In this document: positions 1 to 8,446 of the stretch, in pieces
Layout of the letters: each line of letters opens with the position of its first letter
Position numbering within the stretch: position 1 is the first letter of the stretch
From: Arthrobacter woluwensis
Lineage (GTDB): Bacteria; Actinomycetota; Actinomycetes; Actinomycetales; Micrococcaceae
Assembly (NCBI RefSeq): GCF_030816155.1
Contig: NZ_JAUSXR010000001.1
Location: 2,666,001-2,730,000, forward strand
Length of the DNA: 64,000 nucleotides
Reading direction: 5' to 3'
Position numbers and translations under genes: made by a program
Notes under the pieces: model-generated
Database searches by the model: none
What the model saw: only the letters and a program-made list of their open reading frames with translations
What the model was told of the DNA's origin: nothing

Positions 1-3000
1 CCGTAGGTGTAGGGGATGGCGAGTAGACCCGCGGGCGCGTTGGTGCTGGCTTGCCCGATGTCGACCGGAAATGCCATCGTTCCCGGACCTATCGGGGCCC
101 AGCGCCCGTAGTGGTTGGTCAGCTGGGTCCGCTGCCATCCGGTGCTTTGGCTGGGCCGCGCGGCGAAGAATTGTGTACTCCCTGGTCCGTCGTCGAAGGT
201 CTCCTCAGATGCTCTCTCATCGGTGACGTCGAAGCGGGTGTACCCAATCACTGGCCTGTTTTGCCGATCGAATCCAATGGAAACGAGTCCCGTGGCCACA
301 CCGTTGAAGGAACCTATTTGGTCAACGATCGTTGCAGTGTCGGTTTTCGAGAGGGGATCCATGGTGCCGTCTGCCCGCGGCCCTGCCACTTTGGTTCCAT
401 CCGCCCCGTACCAGGTGACGAAGTCATCGCTGACCGCGTAGGACACGAAGCCGTTGGCGCCGGCTTTCATTTCTGACCGCCAGGTCCATGCCAGGTGCCA
501 TCTGCCGTCTGGGCCGCGGAGCGGTCGCCCATGATTGGCGGGATAGGCACTTCCTCCCGTGGAGTCAAAGAGAGGGCCTTGCGGGGCAATCCAATTCCCA
601 CTCTGGTAACGGTTGTACCGCCATTCTCCGGCTCCACTGACTCCGCTTCGGTATCCGAAGTACAGGGTGCCCGCCACATCGAAGAACACCGGATAGGTCA
701 CCTGCGATTCTGGAGCGCCTGCCGCCATAGGGGTGGTCCTGGTCATTGTGCGGATGTTACCTAGCTGCGTCGACTTGAAGTAGTACATCGGGGTTGCATG
801 CATCGAAGCGGCAAGATGGATCATTCCGTCGCTGCTGACAGCTAGTGCGATGTTGTTGTGTGCGTCGTAATGATCGAGTTGAGCGGAATCAACTTCTATG
901 TAGTCGAATTGCCCCCATTGGCCGGCCGACATCGTTCGTTTGGCCAGAGCCAGTCGTCGGTTCTGGTTGTAGTACGCAACGTACTGGTCTTGTTCGCTCC
1001 CATCAGGACCTTTCACCGTGTATAGCGCCTGTGGGACGGGTGACATTGATTCGTTCTTCTCAGGCAGCCTCCACCCTCCCGGAGGTGTCGAAGCTGTTGG
1101 CACGGCAGGCGAGCCCGCGTAGCCGCTGAGGAACCGGGCGGTAGAGACAGGGTCGACTGTCCAGGTGGATCGCGCTGGATTGGCCGGATCGGGAATCTGG
1201 CGGATCGCGGGCGGATCGGCTGGGCGTGATGAGTCAGGCGAGGACAGCTCCACAGCGTCAAACGCAACATCGGAACTCTGAGCGACTAATCCCAGCGAAC
1301 CTTCCAATGAGCGTGTGCCTTTCAGCGTTACCGTGCGAGGTGGGACGACCTGTACCCCGTCGCGGGACACCGCAAACCTGATCATGCGCGCCGGATCTGA
1401 AGCAGCTCGCCAAACGCTCAATTTGTACTTCGCATTCGGCGTTACAGAGAACGTACTATCGGCACAGTCCGAGGCGATGTCGCAAGCCGCCTCTTCCTTC
1501 ATCACCGCTGCGCTGCCATACCCGTCTTCACGGGTTTCAATCCAGCGCCATCCGAACCCAGGTGCGAGTTGGAACGCGAAGTACTGTTCGTACCAGTTCT
1601 TTTGAGTTCCGGGGGCCCCGTAGAGGAATGCGCCACTCCAACGGCTTCCTGCAGCTGGCTTCAGGTCTACGGAGAATTGAAAATCCGTTCCGCTCGCCCA
1701 CCGACCCGGCAACGCGGACAGAAGTCCTCGTCCGCGGCCCGCGTAAATTTCGTCGAGTGATGCCACTTTCGCAAGTCCGTCGCGGATCGACCAGTCCCCT
1801 CGAAACTCCTGCCAAGTGCCGGCGAGTTCCTGCCCAGGAAGCGTTGCGTCAGGTCCCTCGGGTCCAACACCTGCCGCACCTCGCAGGAAGTCATCTCGGA
1901 AGACGATTCCGTTGGTTGCGGCACGAAAATCATCAAAAGAGGCATCGGAGCCCTGCGAAAACAACACCGCATGGCTCTCCCAGAGCACCTATTGATGAGA
2001 TATCAGGGGCAGTCACACTCTTAGTGACCAGCGGATTTCCGTTTTGCGTGATCGAGAGATCAATGCGACCATCGCGGTGGCTTCGGAGCGTCAATATTGC
2101 GGCTCGGGATGAATCGAAGTTCGCCAGTTCTCCCGTGAGGGCGATGCCCGATTCATCAAGGACTCTCGTCGGCTCGGAACCAGTCGTAGTCTTCACGACA
2201 TCCCACATCGCCGGCGTTGGAGTGGAATAGCCCGTCGCCGGCGGAGTTACTCTGAGGACGAAACTTGTTCCGGCCCCCGCAGCTCGCACTCCGATTCCAT
2301 GCCAACGCCGGAAGGGACTGGCTGCGGGAAGCACCGCCGCACTGACGACAGAGTCCGTTCCCAGGCTGAGGGCGTTGAGTTCTGCAGTGTTGGGCGCTCC
2401 AGCGGCCGCCCAGAGGGAACGTAATGATCCTCCGGCTGCGGACCAGCTCCCCTGCGTTTCCCAGTCCGATGGGTCGTGCCCATCGCTCTGGGTATACGAT
2501 TCAGTGGCCGCGTCTCCATGCGAATCAATTTCAACATCGTCGGCGCGAATCGTACCTCGCATACTAGCCAGCCCTGCTCGCCCACCGACCGTCATCTGAT
2601 ATAGCGGAATAGAGAGATTCCTCTCGATCAAGACTTGAGCTGTGTCTGCACGAGAAATCTGCACTTCATAGCTGCCGTTGATCCCACCGGTCAGTTTGAG
2701 TCGTAACGTTTCACTTCCGGTCATTCCCGGAATGCTCCCGCTCGCTAAGGGTGTTTCATCGGCTGCGCCGTTCCTGACGTGCAGGAATTGCCACCATCCT
2801 CCTTGGGGTCCCTGCTTCACCCTTAGGGAGAGATAGTCGTAGATGCCGCCGCCATGGTCCGTGCTGGCATTCGCCACTATTCCGTTCCAGTCACTGACCG
2901 ATGCATCTTTGGTTCCAACTGTGGCAGCGACCGTGAACTGATCGGCGAGGGGCGCCCCTTTCCGTAGCAAGAGACCGGCATCGGTCCCGCGAGTCGCTGA

Positions 3001-3228
3001 AGGGTCCAAGGACGCGAGCCGGACAGTTCCATCAGAATCCACCAACCATGATCGTCGAGCCTGAGTCCATCCCGGGATCACTGGGCCAGCAACGTCAAAG
3101 CTATCGACCTGAGGCCCGGCAGCTTCTACATTCGTCTGCGTGGAAACGACAAGGACGACGGCAATGCTCGCCGCGGAAAGCGCCTGAACAAAGCGTTGCG
3201 CCCGTATTCCTGATCCGAAACTCAGCAT
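1..3228 (-). pseudogene. Secreted BNR_4-type multidomain protein, frameshifted and truncated by window edge
   Basis: The reading frame starts at ATG 3228 (GGGGGAG ribosome site just upstream) and opens with a signal-peptide-like stretch of about 36 residues ending near NVEA. It stays open to about 1971-1990, where the frame shifts by one extra base; the +1 frame then runs open to the window start. Three tandem modules can be seen, each opening with a short Trp-containing strand (WTQARRSW, WETQGSW, WQEFRGDW) and closing with an FD/DD-V/F strand, followed by a BNR_4-like region (HNNIALAVSSDGMIHL). The second module begins in one frame and ends in the other, so the two frames clearly belong to one protein. 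BNR_4 proteins are secreted beta-propellers, some linked to polysaccharide lyases; the substrate here is unknown. The C-terminus lies outside the window. A sequencing error cannot be excluded as the cause of the shift. Confidence 0.75.
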
Positions 3229-3606
3229 ATTCTCCCCCAAATCGACGCTGACCGTCTCGGACAAAGAGTAACCCGTCTCCACCCCGCAATACACATCCCT
3301 ATGCATGCGTCGGAAACGACCGATTGTGACTCACCTCGCCGTCGACAAACCTCCGCCTGGACGGACGCTATAACCTCAGGACTTTTCAAGGAGCCCTCGC
3401 CTGAACCGAATGATGGTGGCACGGCGGAGCTCGCTCTGATCACGCCGTTATCATCGGCTCGGCCGGGGCCGGGCGGAACGTCCGGTAGTGCGTGAGCCTG
3501 ACGGCGACGCCGTGAGACCACCCGCGGTGCCGATCGACCCACCATGTCGCAACCCGCACTCTCCCGTTCCGGGCGTGTCTCCACCTCGTCTGCTTGGCTG
3601 GTCGGT
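3229..3606. other. Intergenic region between two divergent genes
   Basis: No convincing gene is seen here. The stretch must hold the promoter of the reverse-strand BNR_4 gene and of the forward-strand gene at 3607. Only short, weak inverted repeats were noticed. Confidence 0.5.
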
Positions 3607-4029
3607 ATGAGTCAGAGATTCCTCCGCTACCAGTCCCCGGTGCCCGACAGCACGGGGATCCATCTGGGGATCTTCGCGCTGGCCAATCGGCTGGCGAAGC
3701 AGGGCCACCTCAGTCCTGAGGACTGGACGTCCTGGCGCAGCGCCAATGACTACTACGACGCCGCCTATCCGACCCCGGCGAAGTCGGTCTACGATCCCGT
3801 CGCGAATCCGGCGGCCCAGGCCTGGTTCAAGTCCACCGCCGAACACCTGCTGGCCAGGGTCGACTTCTACGTCGACCTCCTGCGCCGCTACGACGTCGCC
3901 TGCGAGCTGTTCCACTCGGACGATCCCGGCCGGGTCGTCTACGAGGACGACGTCCAGATCGTCGTCGTGCCGCAGAAGGCGGTTTCCCCAGAGCCGCCGT
4001 CCGAGGCGGCCGCGCTCTCAGCCCGGTGA
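3607..4029 (+). CDS. Conserved actinobacterial hypothetical protein (140 aa)
   Basis: Soluble protein without signal peptide or membrane segment. The start is placed at ATG 3607 (MSQRFLRYQSP), because the residues from an upstream ATG at 3544 are low-complexity and look non-coding. Visible features are an aromatic central segment (WRSANDYYDAAYPTP), a C-terminal helix and an acidic DDPGRVVYEDD stretch. I recognise no characterised family and assign no function. It precedes popR by 59 bp, and the gap holds a strong palindrome. Start choice is uncertain, as no good ribosome site is visible. Confidence 0.7.
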   Translation: MSQRFLRYQSPVPDSTGIHLGIFALANRLAKQGHLSPEDWTSWRSANDYYDAAYPTPAKSVYDPVANPAAQAWFKSTAEHLLARVDFYVDLLRRYDVACELFHSDDPGRVVYEDDVQIVVVPQKAVSPEPPSEAAALSAR

Positions 4030-4056
4030 GGTTCTCTGCTGACAGCAGAGAACCTC
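4028..4056. promoter_or_regulatory. PopR-type palindrome upstream of popR
   Basis: A perfect inverted repeat with 13-bp arms around a GAC spacer. Its core TCTGCT-GAC-AGCAGA (4035-4049) differs at one position per half from the Streptomyces PopR operator TCTGCC-3N-GGCAGA. Its centre lies 47 bp before the popR ATG. There is no T-tract, so an operator is likelier than a terminator for the preceding gene. Confidence 0.6.
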
Positions 4057-4077
4057 CTGCCCGGCGACCCGCCGTCC

Positions 4078-4083
4078 TACGAT
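4078..4083 (+). promoter_or_regulatory. Putative -10 element of popR
   Basis: TACGAT ends 5 nt before the popR ATG. This spacing is typical of leaderless actinobacterial transcripts, and no Shine-Dalgarno sequence is seen. The promoter assignment is inference only. Confidence 0.35.
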
Positions 4084-4088
4084 GAAGC

Positions 4089-4460
4089 ATGGCCGAGAAT
4101 CCCTTCCGCGAACAGCGCTCCGAAGCCCCCGACGTCGTCGCTCACCTCTCGCCAGTGAGCCCCCTGAGGCGGGAGCCTCTGTGGCGTCACCTCCTCGGCG
4201 GGTCGCTGCGCCGGCGGCGGACCGAGCGGGGTGAAACCCTCGAGACAGTTGCCGCGCGGGCCGGCGTCTCGACGCAGTACCTGTCCGAGATCGAGCGTGG
4301 CCGCAAGGAGCCGTCGAGCGAGATCATCGCCGTCGTGGCCCGTGCCCTGGACGTCACCCTCGTGGATCTCACCCTCGATGTGGCGCAGACCCTCACGGTC
4401 GAGCGTCCCGTGGCGGAGCAGAGCATGGCCGGCCCGACCTGCTTCGCGCTGGCCGCCTGA
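4089..4460 (+). CDS. popR: PopR-like XRE-family activator of clpP genes
   Basis: A 123-residue regulator with one XRE/Cro helix-turn-helix at about 36-95 (LETVAARAGVSTQYLSEIERG), the same class as ClgR and PopR. In Streptomyces lividans PopR activates the clpP3-clpP4 operon by binding TCTGCC-3N-GGCAGA. Here the gene faces a clpP pair, and that exact operator lies before the first clpP gene. The last residues, CFALAA, resemble the ALAA end of the SsrA degradation tag; Streptomyces PopR is itself turned over by ClpP through C-terminal alanines. The likely role is a feedback sensor of Clp capacity. A ClgR-type assignment is the alternative, but operator and context favour PopR. Confidence 0.85.
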   Translation: MAENPFREQRSEAPDVVAHLSPVSPLRREPLWRHLLGGSLRRRRTERGETLETVAARAGVSTQYLSEIERGRKEPSSEIIAVVARALDVTLVDLTLDVAQTLTVERPVAEQSMAGPTCFALAA

Positions 4461-4484
4461 TCCCTGACCCCGGCGCGGCCCTGC

Positions 4485-5072
4485 TCAGCGTTTCGTGATC
4501 ACGAGGTCCAGCAGGCCGTAGTCGCGCGCCGCCTGAGCGGTGAAGGTGCGATCCCGGTCGGTGTCCCGGCGCAGGGTCTCCACGCTCTGGCCCGTGTGAA
4601 GCGCGAGCGCCTCCTCGATATCCGAGCGGATGCGGATCACCTCGTCGGCCTGCAGGATGAGGTCGGGAATCGTTCCCCGGCCCTGCGCCGCGGGCTGATG
4701 GAGCACGATGCGGGAGTGCGGAAGCGCCGCCCTCTTGCCGTCCGCGCCGGCGGCGAGCAGAACCGCCCCCACCGCGACGGCCTGCCCGACACACGTGGTC
4801 GCCACGTCCGGCTTGATGAACGTCATGGTGTCGTAGATCGCCAGCATGGCGCTCGGGTCGCCGCCCTCGCAGTTGATGTAGAGCTGGATGTCATGCTCCG
4901 GGTTCTGCGCCTCGAGATACAGCAGCTGCGCGATGAGCGCGTTGGCGACGCCGGCGTCGATCCCCGTGCCGAGGTACACCACCCGTTCGGTGAGCAGGTG
5001 CGAGTAGACGTCCATGATGCGTTCACCGCGCGGATGCTGAGCGATGACGTTCGGAATCGTGTAGCTGCTCAT
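4485..5072 (-). CDS. clpP4: ClpP-family subunit lacking the catalytic serine (ClpP4 position)
   Basis: A 195-residue ClpP homolog starting at ATG 5072, which overlaps the stop of the upstream clpP by 4 nt (ATGA), indicating translational coupling. The fold signatures are present, as are the triad-type His125 (VLHQP) and Asp174 (DTDRDRTFTA). The nucleophile position, normally Ser in G-x-A-x-S-x-G, reads GQAVAVG with Ala100 (GCG codon at 4773-4775). The subunit is therefore predicted to be proteolytically inactive, like ClpR-type subunits, and to work in a mixed ring with the active partner. An N-terminal propeptide is short or absent. The symbol is by synteny with Streptomyces clpP3-clpP4 only. 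Confidence 0.9.
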   Translation of the reverse strand: MSSYTIPNVIAQHPRGERIMDVYSHLLTERVVYLGTGIDAGVANALIAQLLYLEAQNPEHDIQLYINCEGGDPSAMLAIYDTMTFIKPDVATTCVGQAVAVGAVLLAAGADGKRAALPHSRIVLHQPAAQGRGTIPDLILQADEVIRIRSDIEEALALHTGQSVETLRRDTDRDRTFTAQAARDYGLLDLVITKR

Positions 5073-5698
5073 CGGACGGCCCCTCCCGTGGCATGCGCAA
5101 ACCCTGCGGCGACGCGCGACGACGGCCGGAACTCCTCGAAGGAGCCGACCACCGCGTCGATGAAGCCGTAAGCCCTGGCCTCCTCCGCCGTGTACCAGTG
5201 GTCGTGCAGGGAGTCTTCGTGGATGCGCTCCACCGGTTGGCCGGTGTCCTGGGCGATCAGTCCGAGGACGGTGTCCCGCATATGGCGAAGATCGTCGGCC
5301 TGCAGGGCGATGTCGACCGCCGTTCCCCCGATGCCCGCCGAGCCCTGATGCATCAGGATGCGGGCGTGCGGGAGGGCTTTCCGTTTGCCCTGGGCGCCGG
5401 AGGAGAGCAGGAACTGCCCGGCGCTGCACGCGATACCGAGGGCGAGCGTGGAGACGTCGTTCGGGATGGTGCGCATGATGTCCCGGATGGCCAGCATCGC
5501 GGGAACGGAGCCGCCCGGGGAATGGATCCAGAGGGCGATGTCCGCCGACGGGTCCTCGGCGGCCAGCAGCATCAGCTGGGTGGCGAGCACGGTGCCGTTG
5601 TCGTCATCGAGGACGCCATCCAGCACCAGGACACGGCGCTCGAAGAACTCGCGCCGCATGGATTCGGAAAAGAGAGCTTGTTTCGGAGCATCAGTCAT
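5069..5698 (-). CDS. clpP3: ATP-dependent Clp protease proteolytic subunit (ClpP3 position)
   Basis: A 209-residue serine protease subunit that, with a Clp ATPase (ClpC or ClpX), degrades unfolded or tagged proteins in the cytoplasm. The full triad is visible: Ser92 in GIACSAGQ, His117 in LMHQG, Asp166 in LHDHWYTAEEA. It is first in a two-gene operon with the inactive ClpP downstream. A tandem PopR operator lies 42-71 bp upstream of its ATG, so expression is probably conditional and PopR-activated, as in Streptomyces. It is a second clpP set; a housekeeping clpP1P2 would be expected elsewhere in the genome. Confidence 0.93.
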   Translation of the reverse strand: MTDAPKQALFSESMRREFFERRVLVLDGVLDDDNGTVLATQLMLLAAEDPSADIALWIHSPGGSVPAMLAIRDIMRTIPNDVSTLALGIACSAGQFLLSSGAQGKRKALPHARILMHQGSAGIGGTAVDIALQADDLRHMRDTVLGLIAQDTGQPVERIHEDSLHDHWYTAEEARAYGFIDAVVGSFEEFRPSSRVAAGFAHATGGAVR

Positions 5699-5704
5699 GA
5701 AGCC

Positions 5705-5710
5705 ATCGTC
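5705..5710 (-). promoter_or_regulatory. Putative -10 element of clpP3
   Basis: On the reverse strand GACGAT ends 6 nt before the clpP3 ATG, very like the TACGAT before popR. If used, the clpP3 transcript would be leaderless and the operators would lie just upstream of the -35 region, fitting an activator. This is inference. Confidence 0.3.
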
Positions 5711-5739
5711 ACCCTGCGCGCCCCGGCCGTGGGCCCTTC

Positions 5740-5769
5740 TCTGCCACGGGCAGAGCAGCCCACAGCAGA
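5740..5769. promoter_or_regulatory. Tandem PopR operator upstream of clpP3
   Basis: Read on the reverse strand, two adjoining 15-bp units occur. The distal unit (5755-5769) is TCTGCT-GTG-GGCTGC. The proximal unit (5740-5754) is TCTGCC-CGT-GGCAGA, an exact match to the Streptomyces PopR consensus. A tandem arrangement is also what was described there. The proximal centre is 49 bp before the clpP3 ATG. Confidence 0.8.
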
Positions 5770-5779
5770 GAGGTCCCGG

Positions 5780-6565
5780 TCACCTGACGATCTGGCTGAG
5801 GGCGAGCACGCCGCCCTGGGGGTCCGCGATCAGAGCGTTCCGAAAGCCCGGCGCATCGACCGGAGGCATGAGCACGGACCCGCCGAGCTCGACGACCCTG
5901 CGCGCGATGTCATCCGCGTCGGCGACCTGCACATTGATCGCCCAGTGCGTCGGCACGCCGGAGGCAGCGGGGGTTTCCGTGGCCACGGCGACCACGTCGT
6001 CGGGAAGGTCCGGGTCGGCGGCCTTGCGCGTGCTGCCGTCCAGGCGCCACAAGGCGAGCGCCGAACCGGGCACTGGCTCCATCCGCCACCCGAAGACCGC
6101 GGCGTAGAACGCGCCGGCCGCCTCGACGTCGGGGGTGTGCAGTGCGCTCATCTGCCAGGCGTTGGGGACGTCGACGGCTTCGCTCATGATCGGGGCGCTG
6201 CCTTCGCGTGCTCCGAACGCGGCGCCGGCCGGGTCCGTGAACAGCGCCGTGCGTTCACCCTCCCGGACCTCCTGGGGCCCGGCGAGCACCGTGCCTCCGG
6301 CTTCCTGGACGGCGTCGACGGTCGCATCCAGGTCAGTCACCAGCACGTACATCACCCAGGCGCCCCGGTCGAGGATCGGCGGTGCCTGCGCGACGCCGGC
6401 CACACGTCGCCCGTCGAGGCGCGCGACGCGGGAGCCGTTCGGTCCCGCCACATCAAACGTCCAGCCGAACAGCTCACCGTAGAAGGACGCTGCGGATTCC
6501 GGGTCAGGCTGAAGCGTCTCGACCCAGCAGGGCGACCCTGCGGGAAATGAAGGGGTGCCGGTCAT
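5780..6565 (-). CDS. Two-domain VOC (glyoxalase/bleomycin-resistance fold) protein
   Basis: A 261-residue protein of two VOC domains (about 9-122 and 138-258). Each carries the family's G-E-L-F-G-W or A-V-F-G-W motif after its first strand, and a D-P-A/Q-G-A/G segment near its end (FTDPAGAAF, IADPQGGVL). Two-domain members of this type are usually annotated as glyoxalase-like or hydroxylase-like proteins of unknown substrate. There is no signal peptide. It lies upstream of clpP3 in the same direction with an 81-bp gap, but that gap holds the PopR operators, so the two are probably separate units. Confidence 0.8.
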   Translation of the reverse strand: MTGTPSFPAGSPCWVETLQPDPESAASFYGELFGWTFDVAGPNGSRVARLDGRRVAGVAQAPPILDRGAWVMYVLVTDLDATVDAVQEAGGTVLAGPQEVREGERTALFTDPAGAAFGAREGSAPIMSEAVDVPNAWQMSALHTPDVEAAGAFYAAVFGWRMEPVPGSALALWRLDGSTRKAADPDLPDDVVAVATETPAASGVPTHWAINVQVADADDIARRVVELGGSVLMPPVDAPGFRNALIADPQGGVLALSQIVR

Positions 6566-6706
6566 GCCATGAGCTCCTCACCTGTAGGACATCGTTGTTC
6601 CAGAAACTGCCGCAGGCGGACCCGCGGTTCCTCACTGCCCTGGACCATATCGGGCCTTAACCGGACGACGTGCCAGTCCAGCTCAACGCTCCGGCCGGCT
6701 GAGGCT

Positions 6707-6751
6707 CTCTTCAGGCGGGCAACGACGGAATATCGTGGCCCGCCTGAAGAG
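6707..6751 (-). terminator. Hairpin downstream of the small membrane protein gene
   Basis: Perfect 14-bp arms (CTCTTCAGGCGGGC and its complement) with a 17-nt loop that can pair further. It sits 26 bp past the end of the reverse-strand gene at 6778. Confidence 0.6.
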
Positions 6752-6777
6752 CTAACTGAGAGTTACCGGTCGCCCTC

Positions 6778-7011
6778 TCACTTCTGTCGCGACTTAGGGT
6801 CCTGACGGAGGAAAGGTATGGAAACTACCGTTGCTGCAAGAAACAGACAGGCAAGCACGAAGAGCACGGGTTCGAAAGAACCCAGAAATCCGGTACCTTC
6901 CGGGTCCCAGAACAGGGCCCCAATATGATTCGCGGCGATGGTTGCGAAAGCGACTACGGCCAACGATCCGATGATGACTCGTGCTTTCCTCAAAGTGGCC
7001 AGCATGTCCAT
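6778..7011 (-). CDS. Small two-helix membrane protein of unknown function (77 aa)
   Basis: Starts at ATG 7011 (MDMLATLRKARV) with a GGGTG sequence just upstream; ATG 7005 is an alternative. Two hydrophobic segments, about 11-30 and 45-68, are joined by a short loop with WDPEGTG, and the tail is basic (RQDPKSRQK). Base composition is lower in GC than the neighbours. It is followed by a hairpin terminator. I recognise no family. It could be a recent acquisition or a minor accessory protein. Confidence 0.5.
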   Translation of the reverse strand: MDMLATLRKARVIIGSLAVVAFATIAANHIGALFWDPEGTGFLGSFEPVLFVLACLFLAATVVSIPFLRQDPKSRQK

Positions 7012-7173
7012 GTCACCCAACTGTAGTTGAACTGCGCACCATTCCCGCCGACATTGCACAAGGATCCACGCAGCAAGAGCGGGTCTTGTTTCCTTCGATT
7101 GATTCAGCACTGTTGAGCACCGCTGAGACGTGAAATGGCCCATTCCTCGGCTGGCCGCTCCCCCAACGCACAA

Positions 7174-7220
7174 CGCCGGTCGAGCACGGCTCCGTGAGGG
7201 GCCATCGTGCTCGACCGGCG
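7174..7220 (-). terminator. Terminator of metB
   Basis: Perfect 15-bp arms (CGCCGGTCGAGCACG and complement) around a 17-nt loop, beginning 24 bp past the metB stop. Confidence 0.75.
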
Positions 7221-7243
7221 CTTTGTGCCGGAGTCCCGGGAAA

Positions 7244-8410
7244 TCAGAGCTGCGCGAAGGCCTGCTCCAGGTCCGCCAGGAGATCCTCGACGTCCTCGAT
7301 GCCGCAGGAAAGACGCAGTAGGTTGTCGGGAACGGCAAGCTCGGTGCCCTTGACCGAGGCGTGGGTCATCTCCGCCGGGTAGTTCATGAGGGACTCGATG
7401 CCGCCCAGGGACTCGGCCAGCGTGAACACCCGGGTGGACTCGGCCACCTTGCGGGCTGCCTCGGCGCCGCCCTTGAACTGCACGGACACCATGCCACCGA
7501 AGCCGCGCATCTGCTTCGCCGCGAGTTCGTGACCGGGGTGGTCGGGCAGGCCCGGGTACAGCACAGCCTCCACTTCGGGCCGGGTCAGCAGCCACTCGGC
7601 CACAGCCTGTCCGTTCTGGCAGTGACGATCCATGCGCACGCCCAGGGTCTTCAAACCGCGGGTGGTGAGGAACGCGTCCATGGGGCCGGAGACGCCACCG
7701 GCGGCGAACTGCAGGAACTGCACCTTCTGCGCCAGTTCCTCGTCGTTGAGCACCACGGCGCCGCCCACCACATCGGAGTGTCCACCGATGTACTTGGTGG
7801 TCGAGTGGATGACGATGTCGGCACCCAGCGCCAGCGGGTTCTGCAGGTACGGCGAGGCGAAGGTGTTGTCCACCACCAGGAGGGCCCCGGCGTCGTGGGC
7901 GATGTCCGCGAGCGCGGCGATGTCGCTGATGCGCATCATGGGGTTCGACGGCGTCTCGACCCAGAGCAGGCGGGTCTGGTGATCGCGCACGGCCTGAGCG
8001 GTGGCTTCCAGATCGGCCAGGTTCACGGCGGTGTTGCCGATGCCCCAGTCCCCGTGGATGCGGGAGATCAGACGGTACGTGCCACCGTAGGCATCGTTGC
8101 CCAGCACGATGTGGTCCCCCGGGCGGCAGAGGGCCCGGATCAGGGCGTCCTCCGCAGCCAGGCCGGACCCGAAGGAGTAGGCGTACTTCCCGCCCTCCAC
8201 CGCGGCGAGCTGCTCCTGGAGCGCGTCACGGGTGGGGTTGCCACCGCGGCCGTACTCGTAGCCGTCGCGCAGGCCGCCGATGCCGTCCTGGGCGTAGGTG
8301 GAGGAGAAATGCAGAGGCGGGACCACGGCGCCGGTCCGGGGTTCGAAGGCCTGGCCGGCGTGAACTGCGGTGGTGTTGAACCCCGCGGTGCGGTCAGCTG
8401 CGTGGGACAT
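7244..8410 (-). CDS. metB: Cystathionine gamma-synthase (or gamma-lyase)
   Basis: A 388-residue PLP enzyme of the Cys/Met metabolism fold-type I family. The PLP-binding lysine is Lys206 in HSTTKYIGGHSD, and the phosphate-binding SFGSGLAA segment is at about 79-86. MetB makes cystathionine from an activated homoserine and cysteine; close homologs cleave cystathionine. It directly follows cbs with a 36-bp gap in the same direction. This cbs-metB pairing in actinobacteria is usually tied to reverse transsulfuration (homocysteine to cysteine), so a cystathionine gamma-lyase activity is possible. Sequence alone does not separate the two. Confidence 0.9.
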   Translation of the reverse strand: MSHAADRTAGFNTTAVHAGQAFEPRTGAVVPPLHFSSTYAQDGIGGLRDGYEYGRGGNPTRDALQEQLAAVEGGKYAYSFGSGLAAEDALIRALCRPGDHIVLGNDAYGGTYRLISRIHGDWGIGNTAVNLADLEATAQAVRDHQTRLLWVETPSNPMMRISDIAALADIAHDAGALLVVDNTFASPYLQNPLALGADIVIHSTTKYIGGHSDVVGGAVVLNDEELAQKVQFLQFAAGGVSGPMDAFLTTRGLKTLGVRMDRHCQNGQAVAEWLLTRPEVEAVLYPGLPDHPGHELAAKQMRGFGGMVSVQFKGGAEAARKVAESTRVFTLAESLGGIESLMNYPAEMTHASVKGTELAVPDNLLRLSCGIEDVEDLLADLEQAFAQL

Positions 8411-8446
8411 GGTGTTTCCCTTCCATGAGGCGTGTGCCGGTGGGCG

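Noticed and set aside
1933..2000. Programmed ribosomal frameshift in the BNR_4 gene
   Set aside because: No clear slippery site with a stimulator was seen, and this family has no known programmed shift.
1562..2230. Forward open frame opposite the BNR_4 gene
   Set aside because: The reverse strand continues a clear multidomain protein through this region.
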